From Temnothorax longispinosus (Eukaryota > Arthropoda > Insecta > Hymenoptera > Formicidae), in contig NC_092364.1 of the NCBI RefSeq assembly GCF_030848805.1, positions 11,681,650 through 11,745,649 of the forward strand: DNA of 64,000 nucleotides, read 5' to 3'. Made by a program: the position numbers and the translations under genes. Shown one piece after another: positions 46,301-55,350 of the stretch. The notes beneath the pieces are model-generated. The model had not been told where the DNA came from and did no database searches. It saw nothing but the letters and a program-made list of their open reading frames with translations. Positions within the stretch are counted from its first letter, which is position 1. Every line of letters starts with the position of its first letter.

Positions 46301-46610
46301 AACGTTCGATATTGCTCGCTGTACTGAAATAACTCTCCTCGAAATTTATGCATTCTTGTTTTTGCTAGGCCTGGAGATCGGCTTTTTCGATACCATCTAA
46401 ATCTTCCGCCAATTCTAATAACTCGTCTATTTGCGCTTGGATATCGTTGAATTGATTCCAATATTCAGCGAATCGTTGTTTCCGCTGTTTTACGTACGCG
46501 ATATCCACTTCGTGTGGATCTATAGCATCAATCGCGTTTCGAGCACGCGTGCATTGTGATTTTACGGATGCTCGCTTTGCTTTAAGAGCCTTCAATGCCT
46601 GCATCGACAT
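43344..46610 (-). pseudogene. BEL Gag, protease and RT
   Basis: A single frame from the ATG at 46610 (MSMQALKALKAKR) with one TAG at 46365-46367. Order: coiled N-terminus; Gag core (ISIPTFSGSYKNWYPFYNTF, DUF1759-like); Cys/His knuckles (CAYCKGKHYIFQC, CINCLRSTTHQARDC, CQTCSKKHNTLLH); protease LLDSGSQSSFI; RT with LRVVFDASC, ADITQMYRQV and the catalytic FYVDDLLSG; and the start of RNase H (GFADASERAYGAC). At 43340 it is cut by the MITE within TLPRL. Apart from the stop and MITE the reading is remarkably intact, in line with the low LTR divergence. Confidence 0.92.
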
Positions 46611-46765
46611 TGTAACGAATGATATCGCACGAGGAATGAGGGGGAAAGGAAAGATGGAGACTCACCTCGTTGCGCTGTAATGCGCTCGTTTTTTTTTGTG
46701 GTTATACTGTGATTATGCTTTGCTCATACTTTGCTCTTGTCGTTGATACCTTTACGTGAGACTTA

Positions 46766-46913
46766 GGCCCGGTCTACAATGGGTGTTGTAAGTCGTAAGT
46801 CGTAAGAATTGGTCAATCACAGTTCATTATTCTTCGACCGCAAGGAGAATAATGGACTGTGATTGGTCAATTCTTACGACTCACGACTTACAACACCCAT
46901 TGTAGACCGGCCC
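46766..46913. mobile_element. TTA-flanked palindromic MITE in BEL leader
   Basis: 148 bp, tips GGCCCGGTCTACAATGGGTG, TTA duplicated (46763-46765, 46914-46916). Same family as 43203. It sits between the BEL primer site and the gag start. Confidence 0.85.
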
Positions 46914-46925
46914 TTATCCAGCTTA

Positions 46926-46942
46926 TCCGGCTCGAAGGACCA
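46926..46942 (-). promoter_or_regulatory. BEL primer binding site (tRNA-Tyr type)
   Basis: TGGTCCTTCGAGCCGGA on the minus strand, directly at the LTR edge. Complementary to the 3' end of insect tRNA-Tyr plus CCA, from recall. Confidence 0.75.
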
Positions 46943-47208
46943 TGTTCGTGATATTGAATTACTCGCTTTTTTGGGAATAATACTTTCGTTTATTGCTCGT
47001 GATGCTTCGTACAATTTTTGCTACGATGTTAACTGTTCGGCGGTCAACGGACAAAAGCGCGGGAATCGACGTGTGTCTCGTCTTTATGCGGCAAGAGCCA
47101 TCTGTTGGTGGCGCCATCAATTAATATCGGCGCTGTCGATCCTTCTCAGGGGTGCCGCTAGTACGGCGTAACCATAATCTCGGCGGGAACGTCAATCAGT
47201 TCCAAACA
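46943..47208 (-). repeat. BEL 5' LTR
   Basis: 266 bp, partner of 40520-40785. Confidence 0.92.
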
Positions 47209-47714
47209 ACAGTCGTACTTATAAATTGGCTTTAAAGTATATTTAAAAAATACAAATATATATTTTTATACCAATTTAGAAATGTGATAAAAAACATTTA
47301 GATTTAATGTAATTTTAAAAACCTTGTAACATCTTTTTTTTATATATTATATATTTTATTATATCAAGCATTTTATATCTGTATTTCACTGATAATGTAT
47401 GAAAGATGTATCGATCTGACTAGTAATAACATGCATATACACATACGCATGTGTGTGATTTTATTTCTCATTTGCTGCTCAATTGGTTATAAATTGCTTA
47501 CAAAGTTTATGTTTATTGTAGAATTCGGTTATGTTACAGCATTGTCACAGGAAATAAATTCTACTGATTGTGAGTAGACAGTCAGGATTTTATACAGTTC
47601 AATAACTTTATCTTTAGTTGAACTGTTCAGTTGAAGACACATCAAATAAATAATTAACAAATGTGCGCAGTTAACAAAATTAATGGTAAGTTTTTATGTA
47701 TATGTATATAAAAA
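47209..47714. other. AT-rich region upstream of the CACTA-like gene
   Basis: Could hold the promoter and a small 5' exon: an ATGGTAAGT donor-like site occurs at about 47683. No TIR of a CACTA element recognised. Confidence 0.35.
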
Positions 47715-48173
47715 ATGGCAACTTTAAATAAGTTAAAATATAGTAAGAGTTTTATTCATAAAAATATATCGCAAAAGAAAAGACAAAAAGCATTTTTAAA
47801 ATTAAAAAAAAATCCAAAAATTTTAGTTAAAAAAATCTAATGATGTGATACCAAAATGTAATTTTCAAATATCAGAAATATTGTTTGAAACCAATAATTT
47901 CGCACATGAAGACAATTCTTCAATAATGGCACATCCAATAATAGAGGAAGAATCAGAATTAATTGTCAACTCAGATCTAAAATCAGAATTAGATGTTAAC
48001 TCAGATCTAGAATCAGAATTAGCTAACTCAGATAATAGATCAATCACTAGTCTTCAGTACTTATTTACTTCTGCTTTCCAAAATGTTTTTCTCACACATA
48101 ATATTACACATGTACAAGGTGATGCTATTTTACGTATTTTGAGATCACATCATTATTTGTCATATTTACCATG
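47715..48173 (+). pseudogene. CACTA-like transposase, N-terminal segment
   Basis: An ATG at 47715 opens a Lys-rich start (MATLNKLKYSKSFIHK). A run of A near 47830 shifts the frame into SNDVIPKCNFQISEI, followed by an acidic repeat of S/E/N/D and then HNITHVQGDAILRILRSH. It stops where the Merlin element begins (48174). The same frame resumes at 50451 once the element and one target copy are left out. The family (transposase domain of the CACTA/EnSpm kind, widespread in insect genomes) is recognised from the order of motifs over all four segments. Confidence 0.6.
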
Positions 48174-48368
48174 GGTAATTATGCATAAAAAGACCTCATC
48201 TGCCAATGACCTTGACCTTGACATATGTTGTTAAGGTCACCCTCCTGAGTGACCTTCAGAAGTTTTTAGCCGGCGATCGTTATTTGTTACAAGTTATTAA
48301 CAAAAAAAGTTTCGAAAATATAGCAGCTATTTTCAGTATTGAGAGGCATAAACGACCAATATTACGTC

Positions 48369-49045
48369 TTTTTTTTAAGTAGAGAATATCTCGTTTCGCG
48401 TGAAAGTCGCTGTTTTACCAAAACACAACATTTAAAGCAGTAAATTGTTGATAAATTAAAGTTGACGTATAGTCGAGTTTACAGCTACAATGTCTATTTC
48501 AAAGAAATGTTGGATTTAAATTTTGAACCGCGTATAAATTTATTAATAAAGTAATAATTATTATAATATATGTATACCATTATTTTGTCCTGTAATTTCT
48601 TTTTTTGGTAAAGCAGCGACTTTCTCGCGAAATAAAGTATTCTCTGCTTTAACAAAAAGACTTCAATTTATCAACAATTTACTGCTTTAAATGTTGTGTT
48701 TTGGTAAAGCAGCGACTTTCTCGCGAAATAAAATATTCTCTGCTTTAACAAAAAGACTTCAATTTATCAACAATTTACTGCTTTAAATGTTGTGTTTTGA
48801 TAAAGCAGCGACTTTCTCGCGAAATAAAGTATTTACTGCATTAACAAAAAGACTTTAATTTATCAACAATTTACTTTTTTAAATGTTGTGTTTTGGTAAA
48901 GCAGCGACTTTCTCGCGAAATAAAGTATTCACTGCATTAAAGAAAGACTTTAATTTATCAACAATTTACTGCTTTAAATGTTGTGTTTTGGTAAAGCAGT
49001 GACTTTCACGCATAATAAAGTATTCTCTGCTTAAAAAAAAAAACG
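48369..49045. repeat. 96 bp tandem array
   Basis: GTAAAGCAGCGACTTTC recurs at 48608, 48704, 48800, 48896 and 48991 (spacing 96, 96, 96, 95). An inverted unit lies at 48369-48462. Each unit can form a hairpin from AAAGCAG and CTGCTTT. Confidence 0.92.
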
Positions 49046-49103
49046 TAATATTAGTCGTTTATGCCTTTCAATACTGAAAATAACTGCTATATTTTCGAAA
49101 CTT

Positions 49104-50110
49104 TTTGAAGTAAAACTTCTTTAGGCACGGTAGTAAGTTCGATTGTGCGACACGGAAAATGTGACGAAAATTCGACCAATAGGCGTACGGCGTTGGCGAG
49201 ACGGTTCTTCTTCTGGCACGGTAGTAAGTTCGATTATGCGACACGGAAAGTGTAACGAAAATTCGACCAATAGGCGTACGAAATGAAACTTCTTTGGTAC
49301 GGTAGTAAGTTCGATTGTGCGACACGGGAAGTGTAACGAAAATTCGACCAATAGGCGTACGAATGAAACTTCTTTGGTACGGTAGTAAGTTCGATTGTGC
49401 GACACGGAAAATGTAACGAAAATTCGACCAATAGGCGTACGAAATGAAACTTCTTTGGTACGGTAGTAAGTTCGATTGTGCGACACGGAAAGTGTAACGA
49501 AAATTCGACCAATAGGCGTACGAAATGAAACTTCTTTGGTACGGTAGTAAGTTCGATTGTGCGACACGGAAAATGTAACGAAAATTCGACCAATAGGCGT
49601 ACGGCGTTGGCGAGACGGTTCTTCTTCTGGCACGGTAGTAAGTTCGATTATGCGACACGGAAAGTGTAACGAAAATTCGACCAATAGGCGTACGAAATTA
49701 AACTTCTTTGGTACGGTAGTAAGTTCGATTGTGCGACACGGGAAGTGTAACAAAAATTCGACCAATAGGCGTACGAAATGAAACTTCTTTGGTACGGTAG
49801 TAAGTTCGATTGTGCGACACGAAAAGTGTAACGAAAATTTGACCAATAGGCGTACGACGTTGGCGAGACGGTTCTTCTTCTGGCACAGTAGTAAGTTTGA
49901 TTATGCGACACGAAAAGTGTAACAAAAATTTTCGACCAATTGGCGTACGAAATGAAACTTCTTTAATTGGTACGGTAGTAAGTTCGATTGTGCGACACGA
50001 AAAAACGTCACGAAATAGTGTCACGAAAATTCGACCAACAGGCGTACAAAGTGAAACTCCTTTTGAATCGGTAAGTAAATTCGATTTTGCGACTCGAAAA
50101 CGCGTCACGA
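49104..50110. repeat. 81/91 bp satellite, two unit types
   Basis: GGTAGTAAGTTCGATT recurs at 49129, 49220, 49301, 49381, 49462, 49543, 49634, 49715, 49796 and, degenerate, 49887 and 49974. Spacings fall into two classes (about 81 and 91). The 91 class carries GCGTTGGCGAGACGGTTC. Because 81 is a multiple of three, all frames stay open for hundreds of codons; these are not genes. Confidence 0.93.
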
Positions 50111-50442
50111 AAATTCGATCAGGCGTACGGCACTGGCAAGACGGATATAGTGAAAACTGCGTATAACACTATATTTTCGAGTTGCGGGCGGCTTGGAGTG
50201 ACTAATTCCGTTGCATTGTTTTTGTATTAATTTCAGAAAAGTTATGGCAAAGCCTTGCCTTCAGAAGTTTCACTTCTAACGCGCGTGGCGACCACACGCA
50301 TGATTTCTTTGTTAATAACTTTTTAACGAATAACGACCGCCGGCTAAAAACTTCTGAAGGTCACTCAGGCGGATGACCTTGACAACATATGTCAAGGTCA
50401 AGGTCATTGGCAGGTGAGATCTTTTTATGCATAATTATTACC

Positions 50443-50949
50443 TTACCATGTTCGACTAGAACTTTTCTAGGGACACGAAAAAAGTTAAATTATAATATTG
50501 TTCCATTAGGTTCAGGTCAATATGTTCATATTGGTTTTGAAATAACTTTGAAACAAAACTTGGCATGCATATAGCTGTAAACCAATTACCTACTAAAATA
50601 GTTATAGATATAAGCACAGATGGTGCAACGTTGAATGGATTGTTACAATTGTGGCCAATACAATATAGAATAAAAAATATAAGAAATAGTAAACCTATTA
50701 TAGCTAGAGTCTATATAGGAAAATCGAAACCATGTGATTCTCATAAATTTATGGAACAATTTGTTAATGAAGTTCTACAAGTGATACAAAATGGTGGAAT
50801 ATCCATTAATGATAAAAAAAATTCCTCTACGCATAGATGCTTTATTGCAGATGCACCAGCAAGAGCATTAATTTTAAATCATAAAGGTCACATGTCTTTA
50901 AATCTGTGTTCTAAATGCAAAATTGAAGGGTTTAGATTATCTAACAGAA
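50443..50949 (+). pseudogene. CACTA-like transposase, central segment
   Basis: Starts with STRTFLGTRKKLNY and GSGQYVHIGFEITLK. A one-base shift at about 50570 leads to NQLPTKIVIDISTDGATLNG (first catalytic Asp region), LWPIQYRI, YIGKSKPCDSHKFMEQFV, then ADAPARALILNHKGHMSLN (second catalytic Asp) and a CSKCKIEG zinc pair. It is cut at about 50950 by a foldback element. The pattern DG...LWPI...DAPARA...CxxC is what identifies the family. Confidence 0.7.
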
Positions 50950-51996
50950 TGTTATTTATATTACACGTGCGTGAAAAGTGGCCCATTCCGCGCGCGCCAT
51001 CTGTGCGACAAATAGCCAATTCCATACACGAGAAATTTCTCACTATATTCCCGCACTCAGTGCGGGAATATAGTGAGAAATTTCATTCCTGCAGGACTCA
51101 TTGTCAACACTCTCCTTATTTTCCCCAATCATTATGTATGTATGTCTTTTCCACTCGCCTTCGGCTCGTGCGTAAACTCCGCACCCGGGAATTTTCATCT
51201 TTACACACGGCTTACACTCTCTATTTTATGTTGCAAGTGCCTGGAAAGTGGTCTATCACGCACGCGTAGCGTGCGTAATGAGGCACTTTCCATGCACGTG
51301 TTGCATAAAGAGATTTTCTATCGTGTTTTTTGTAATTTGTGCTATCTCTGGAGGTGTTAGTTGGTCGTTGCTATCGGTTTCTGGTATGATGTTTTTGTCA
51401 CTCATTTTTTATTTTTTCTTAGTAACTTGTTGCAAATTGTTTTTTTACTTTACTGTATATGTTCACAATGACTTTACTATAGTAAATCTATCTCTTTCTT
51501 TTTCTATCTATCTTCTTTTTTTTTATACCTTACAAAAAACGTACAAAGCTTTCTTTCTTTTGCAAGATATATTAATCATGATCGATACTAAATATATTTC
51601 TCATCTATTTGCTCCTGTAATAAACGTTGCTTTTATCATAGGCGGGGGGAGGGGCGGAGCCCCTCCCCACCTGCGCCCAACTTTCGACTCGGGGAGGCTT
51701 GGCCCCCCCCACCCCCCCGTATGTGCCCATTTCTCTCAACTCGGGGGTCTTCGCCCCCTCTTGCCCCCCGCAAGTTCTTTAAACTTTAAACGCACTTGTA
51801 ATATAAAATAGTGTGTGTAACAAGTGCGTAAAGTTGAAAATTGGACACGAGTGCGGAGTGGACGCACGAGCCGAAGGCGAGTAATATAAAATAGTGTGTG
51901 TAACAAGTGCGGGAAGTTGAAAATTGGACACAAGTGCGGGTGATCGCACTCGTGTCCAATTTTCAACTTCCCGCACTTGTTACACAAATAACTATT
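50950..51996. mobile_element. Inverted-repeat element inside the transposase gene
   Basis: Flanked by GTTATTT.../...AAATAAC and carrying ACACGTGCGTG, several nested hairpins such as CCCGCACTCAGTGCGGG (about 51049-51065), GGGGGAGGGGCGGAGCCCCTC (51642-51664) and GTGCGGAGTGGACGCACGAG. It shares blocks with 52820-53110. No transposase frame. Confidence 0.6.
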
Positions 51997-52695
51997 AATG
52001 TTTTTGATTCACCGTTACAAACTGATTTTGAATATGAAATGTGTATAGATACAGAACATCATCATGGTAGAAGTCCATTGTCTGTGCTTCCAATAGGATT
52101 AATATCAAATGTTCCTTTCGAATATATGCATTTGATCTTGCTTGGAGTGACTAAAAAACTGATAGCCGCATGGCTTGAAGGGAAGTATGCCGTGTCAAAA
52201 TTATCTGGTAGACAAATAAATATAATTTCAGCAAAATTGCGTTCTGCTAGCGTTTATTGTCCACGTGAATTTTCTCGTCGATGTAGAGATATTGTTGAAT
52301 ATAAAACTTTTAAGGCTACCGAATTTCGTACATTTTTAATATACACAGGACCTTCTGTATTATATAATGTGGTAACACAGAATGTTTATGTACATTTTTT
52401 ATTGTTATCCTGTGCTATTTGCATTCTTATATCTGGTGTTTCATCTGATGAAGATATCTTATTTGCAGAAAAAGCATTGCAAAAATTTGTAATTCTTAGT
52501 GAAGATTTATACGGAATAAAATTTTTGTCGTATAATTTGCACGGTTTACTTCACCTGCCAACGATGTTAAACTTTTAGGAAAGTTAGATTCATTTTCCGC
52601 ATTCAATTTCGAGAATTATATATCAGAATTTCGGAAATTTGTACGTAAACCTCATTGCAACAGTTTGTACGAAGATTACACGAGTTGAATTTATG
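51997..52695 (+). pseudogene. CACTA-like transposase, third segment
   Basis: FDSPLQTDFEYEMCIDTEHHHGRSPLSVLP, then PFEYMHLILLGVTKKLIAAWL (the conserved D/E-x-MH motif), a long helical region KATEFRTFLIYTGPSVLYNV, and NLHGLLHLP. A frameshift near 52560 continues with LGKLDSFSAFNFENYI and KFVRKPHCNSL. Cut at about 52696 by another inverted-repeat element. This is the best preserved part of the gene. Confidence 0.75.
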
Positions 52696-53278
52696 TGCTA
52701 TAGCGGGGAGCACACACTTCTGCACAACGCATAATGCGTAAGGATAAGAAAATTGGTCCATACACATGTGCATAAGAAAATAGACCAATCAGTTTTCTTA
52801 TATGCTTACGTATTATGGATTATGCAATAGTTATTTATATCACACGTGCGTGGAAAGTGGCCCATGACGCGCGCGCAATAATGGGCCACTTTCCACGCAC
52901 TTTGTAATATAAAATAGGTTGTGTAACGTGCGGGTTGAGAATTGGACACGGGTGCGAAGTGGACGCACGAGCCGAAGGCGAGTTATTTTACAAATAACTA
53001 TTGTGAACAAGTGCGGGAAGTTCGGCTCGTGCGTTCACTCCGCACCCGTGTCCAATTCTCAACCCGCACGTGTTACACACCCTATTTTATATTACAAAGT
53101 GCGTGGAAAGTGGCCCATTGCGCGCGCACCCTCTGTGCGACGGAATGAGAACATTACCGCACTGTTCGAGCGGAGGATTTCTCGGTGTGGAATTGGCTAT
53201 TTGTCGCACAGATGGCGCGCGCGTAACGGGCCACTAATTCAACGCACGTGTTATATAAAAGTTTGTGTTCCCCGCTTA
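52696..53278. mobile_element. Inverted-repeat element with AGCGGGGAGCACACA tips
   Basis: Tips AGCGGGGAGCACACAC and GTTTGTGTTCCCCGCT face each other across about 580 bp. Inside are inverted CGTGGAAAGTGGCCCAT blocks also found in the 50950 element, and an inverted AATTGGACACGGGTGCG pair. It splits the transposase C-terminus. Confidence 0.7.
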
Positions 53279-53740
53279 TATCTTTAAAATTGAATGATTC
53301 TGATGGTGTAATACGTGCATCCTGTACTCATAAAAATGGTCCTCTTTTACGTGACATCCCTTTTACATCTACTCAATTCAAATTGTTAAAAATACATCAC
53401 CTTACATATGGATATAATAAACGTGACAATTGTTGTTTCTTAAAAAATGGTATTATATGCATTATTAAAAATATTATTCAAATCTCAACAAAATATTATT
53501 TTATTGTGAAAAGATTTAAGGAAGTTAACAATTTTTATAATTATCTATGTAATTGAATCAAAATCAATAGGTGTGTTTGAATGTAGTAATTTATCTGAAC
53601 GATTTATTATTGCTTTATTAGATGTTTATACTAAAAGTGTTTCAGAATTCCAAAATGGTCTGGAATTATTGGCGAGGAAGATAATTATTATTCCAAATGT
53701 TTGGACAGTAACTACAATGTCTCCACATACATCAAACTGA
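53279..53740 (+). pseudogene. CACTA-like transposase, C-terminal segment
   Basis: LKLNDSDGVIRASCTHKNG, then FKLLKIHHLTYGYNKRDNCC, CFLKNGIICIIKNI and YFIVKRFKEVNNFYNY. After a shift near 53545 comes SIGVFECSNLSERFI, ending in KIIIIPNVWTVTTMSPHTSN and a stop at 53738-53740. The position and sequence fit the C-terminus of the same gene. Confidence 0.65.
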
Positions 53741-54064
53741 ATGTATTAAATATTTTGTTCTGATTTCAACAAGTTTAGTCTTAAAAATTATTAATAATTA
53801 TAATATTCTTTACAACATGAATAATAATTGTATTTATTTTTTTTTATTTAATTTAATATGTCTAAAGTTAAAAGTTCAATCCAAAATAGTTGTGTAAACA
53901 AACATAAATATAAGATAGCAAAATTACTAATAAAGACATCCTCAAAAGCAAGACAGATAATAAAACCCAAGAAATTTGATACAATATCATCTGATAACAA
54001 GTAGATAAGAAAAAAGAGAATTATAAAACGTAAATGTACAGATATGAGTGAAGAATTGTACGAT

Positions 54065-54285
54065 TGTTGTAAGTCGAAGAGAGAGTCGAACGAGAAGTAT
54101 CGTATCGATATATCGATGTCGCAGCGAGCGACGAGCGGAAGGTAGAGGCATGGTATAAATACATATTTATACCATGGGTAGAGGTAGAGAGTAGAGAAGA
54201 TGGCGGAAGGAAAAGGTCGTGTGTGTAACGGCGTGCAATAAAGATTTGGATTAAACTATATTCCGTCTCTAATTTAATCTCCACA
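54065..54285 (+). repeat. Gypsy E 5' LTR
   Basis: 221 bp, TGTTGTAAG...CTCCACA. It contains an extra 36 bp with the palindrome CATGGTATAAATA/TATTTATACCATG (about 54149-54184) that is absent from the 3' LTR. Confidence 0.9.
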
Positions 54286-54289
54286 GTAA

Positions 54290-54304
54290 TTCAGAAGTGG
54301 GATA
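54290..54304 (+). promoter_or_regulatory. Gypsy E primer binding site (tentative)
   Basis: TTCAGAAGTGGGATAA a few bases after the LTR; overlaps in sequence with the tRNA-Leu-type site of Gypsy B. Confidence 0.5.
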
Positions 54305-54486
54305 AACGTCGCGATCGTTCAAATATTGTGGCCGAGAGTGGCGATAACGCGATATTTTGGACAAATTCGTGACCGAGAAATTTACGCAGCGTGGCGACGT
54401 TACTATCTGGCCGAGTGTTGAAACCTTGTGAAGGGCGAGCGGGCACGAGTGCTGAAAACGTTCGTGGTAGAGGAACTCTGGCAGAT

Positions 54487-55340
54487 ATGGCGAATACACA
54501 AGACGGACGAGATAACCAGAACGAGCTTACAGGCGACGGAACAACCAACGGCGGTGGCCCGCGTTATTTCCGAGATGTGCATGAGGCACTTCCGAAATTT
54601 GTTATAGGAGATATTTCCATAAAAGATTGGATAAACAAGATCGAAGAGTTCGGGGAATTATACAATTGGGACGATGTAGCCATTCGTCATTACGGGCTAG
54701 TGAAGCTATCCGGCGTTGCAAAGAAATGGCGGGATAGCCTTCCCGCGCAAAATCTTACCTGGCGGGAATGGAAGGAACTGTTGATAGAGGCTTTTCCGTC
54801 GGACGATGGTGTCAGTGAAGCGTTTGGAGGCGCAAAATTACAAACGGAAATCTGGACATGGTGGAGTACTTTTACGAAAAGTTATCTTGCTGTAACAAAG
54901 CTCAAATGTCCGATGCGGAGACCATCGAGTGGTTAGTGTTAGGTATCGAAAATATGAAGATTCGTGAATACATTGGTCCGTTGAGCAGATACGATAGGCC
55001 TAGTAAATTATTACCCGACTTGAAGAGCGCCGAACGATTCTGTCAAGAACCAGAGAAACGAGAAAGTTCGGATAAAAAGGGATCGTCTCAGTCAATTCGA
55101 TGTTTCAAGTGCAAAGAGGACGGACATCATGCTAATAAGTGTCCACAAGCGAAAGTGATTGTTTGCTTTAAGTGTAGTGGTAAGGGACATTACGCAAAAG
55201 ACTGCAAAGGTGAGGAGCAGACGAACAAAACCGGAGTAAGCAATACTGCAACGACCTCGAAGACGAATACAAGCAAGACAGTGATGCAGATCACAGGAAC
55301 GCAGACGCATATAAAATATTTCAAGGATTGCGTACATTAA
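54487..55340 (+). pseudogene. Gypsy E Gag
   Basis: The start is chosen as the ATG at 54487 (MANTQDGRD); upstream the frame is open only via GTG. Capsid-like region DVHEALPKFVIGDISIKDWINK and RHYGLVKLSGVAKKW. A frameshift near 54855 continues with EYFYEKLSCCNKAQMSD and two CCHC knuckles (CFKCKEDGHHANKC, CFKCSGKGHYAKDC). Ends at 55340. Confidence 0.88.
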
Positions 55341-55350
55341 CGACAAATAA

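Larger units (their letters stand above)
40520..47208 (-). mobile_element. BEL/Pao retrotransposon with nested insertions
   Basis: Complete LTR-to-LTR copy on the minus strand. The LTRs (266 bp each) differ at about six positions, roughly 2%. Primer site, gag-pol and polypurine tract are in place. Insertions inside: a solo LTR (40822-41102) and two TWA-flanked MITEs (43203-43340, 46766-46913). Only ACA is shared outside the LTRs, so the target duplication is unclear. Confidence 0.92.
48174..50442. mobile_element. Merlin-like element with satellite core
   Basis: 2.27 kb with TIR tips GGTAAT(AAT)TATGCATAAAAAG and a perfect 8 bp duplication TTACCATG (48166-48173, 50443-50450). The inverted ends share the family's TGACCTTGA palindrome and TATAGCAGCTATTTT words. 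The core is two tandem arrays and no transposase, so it is non-autonomous. The TSD length and GG tips support Merlin. Confidence 0.75.

Noticed and set aside
49068..49911. Long minus-strand open frames (up to 241 residues) rich in FRVAQSNLLPY-like repeats
   Set aside because: They are translations of the 81/91 bp satellite in different frames; the same repeat is open in several frames at once and has no start or domain.
51248..51811. 187-residue frame in the insertion at 51 kb
   Set aside because: It runs through nested hairpins and T-rich sequence; no domain and no conservation with the related block at 52.8 kb.
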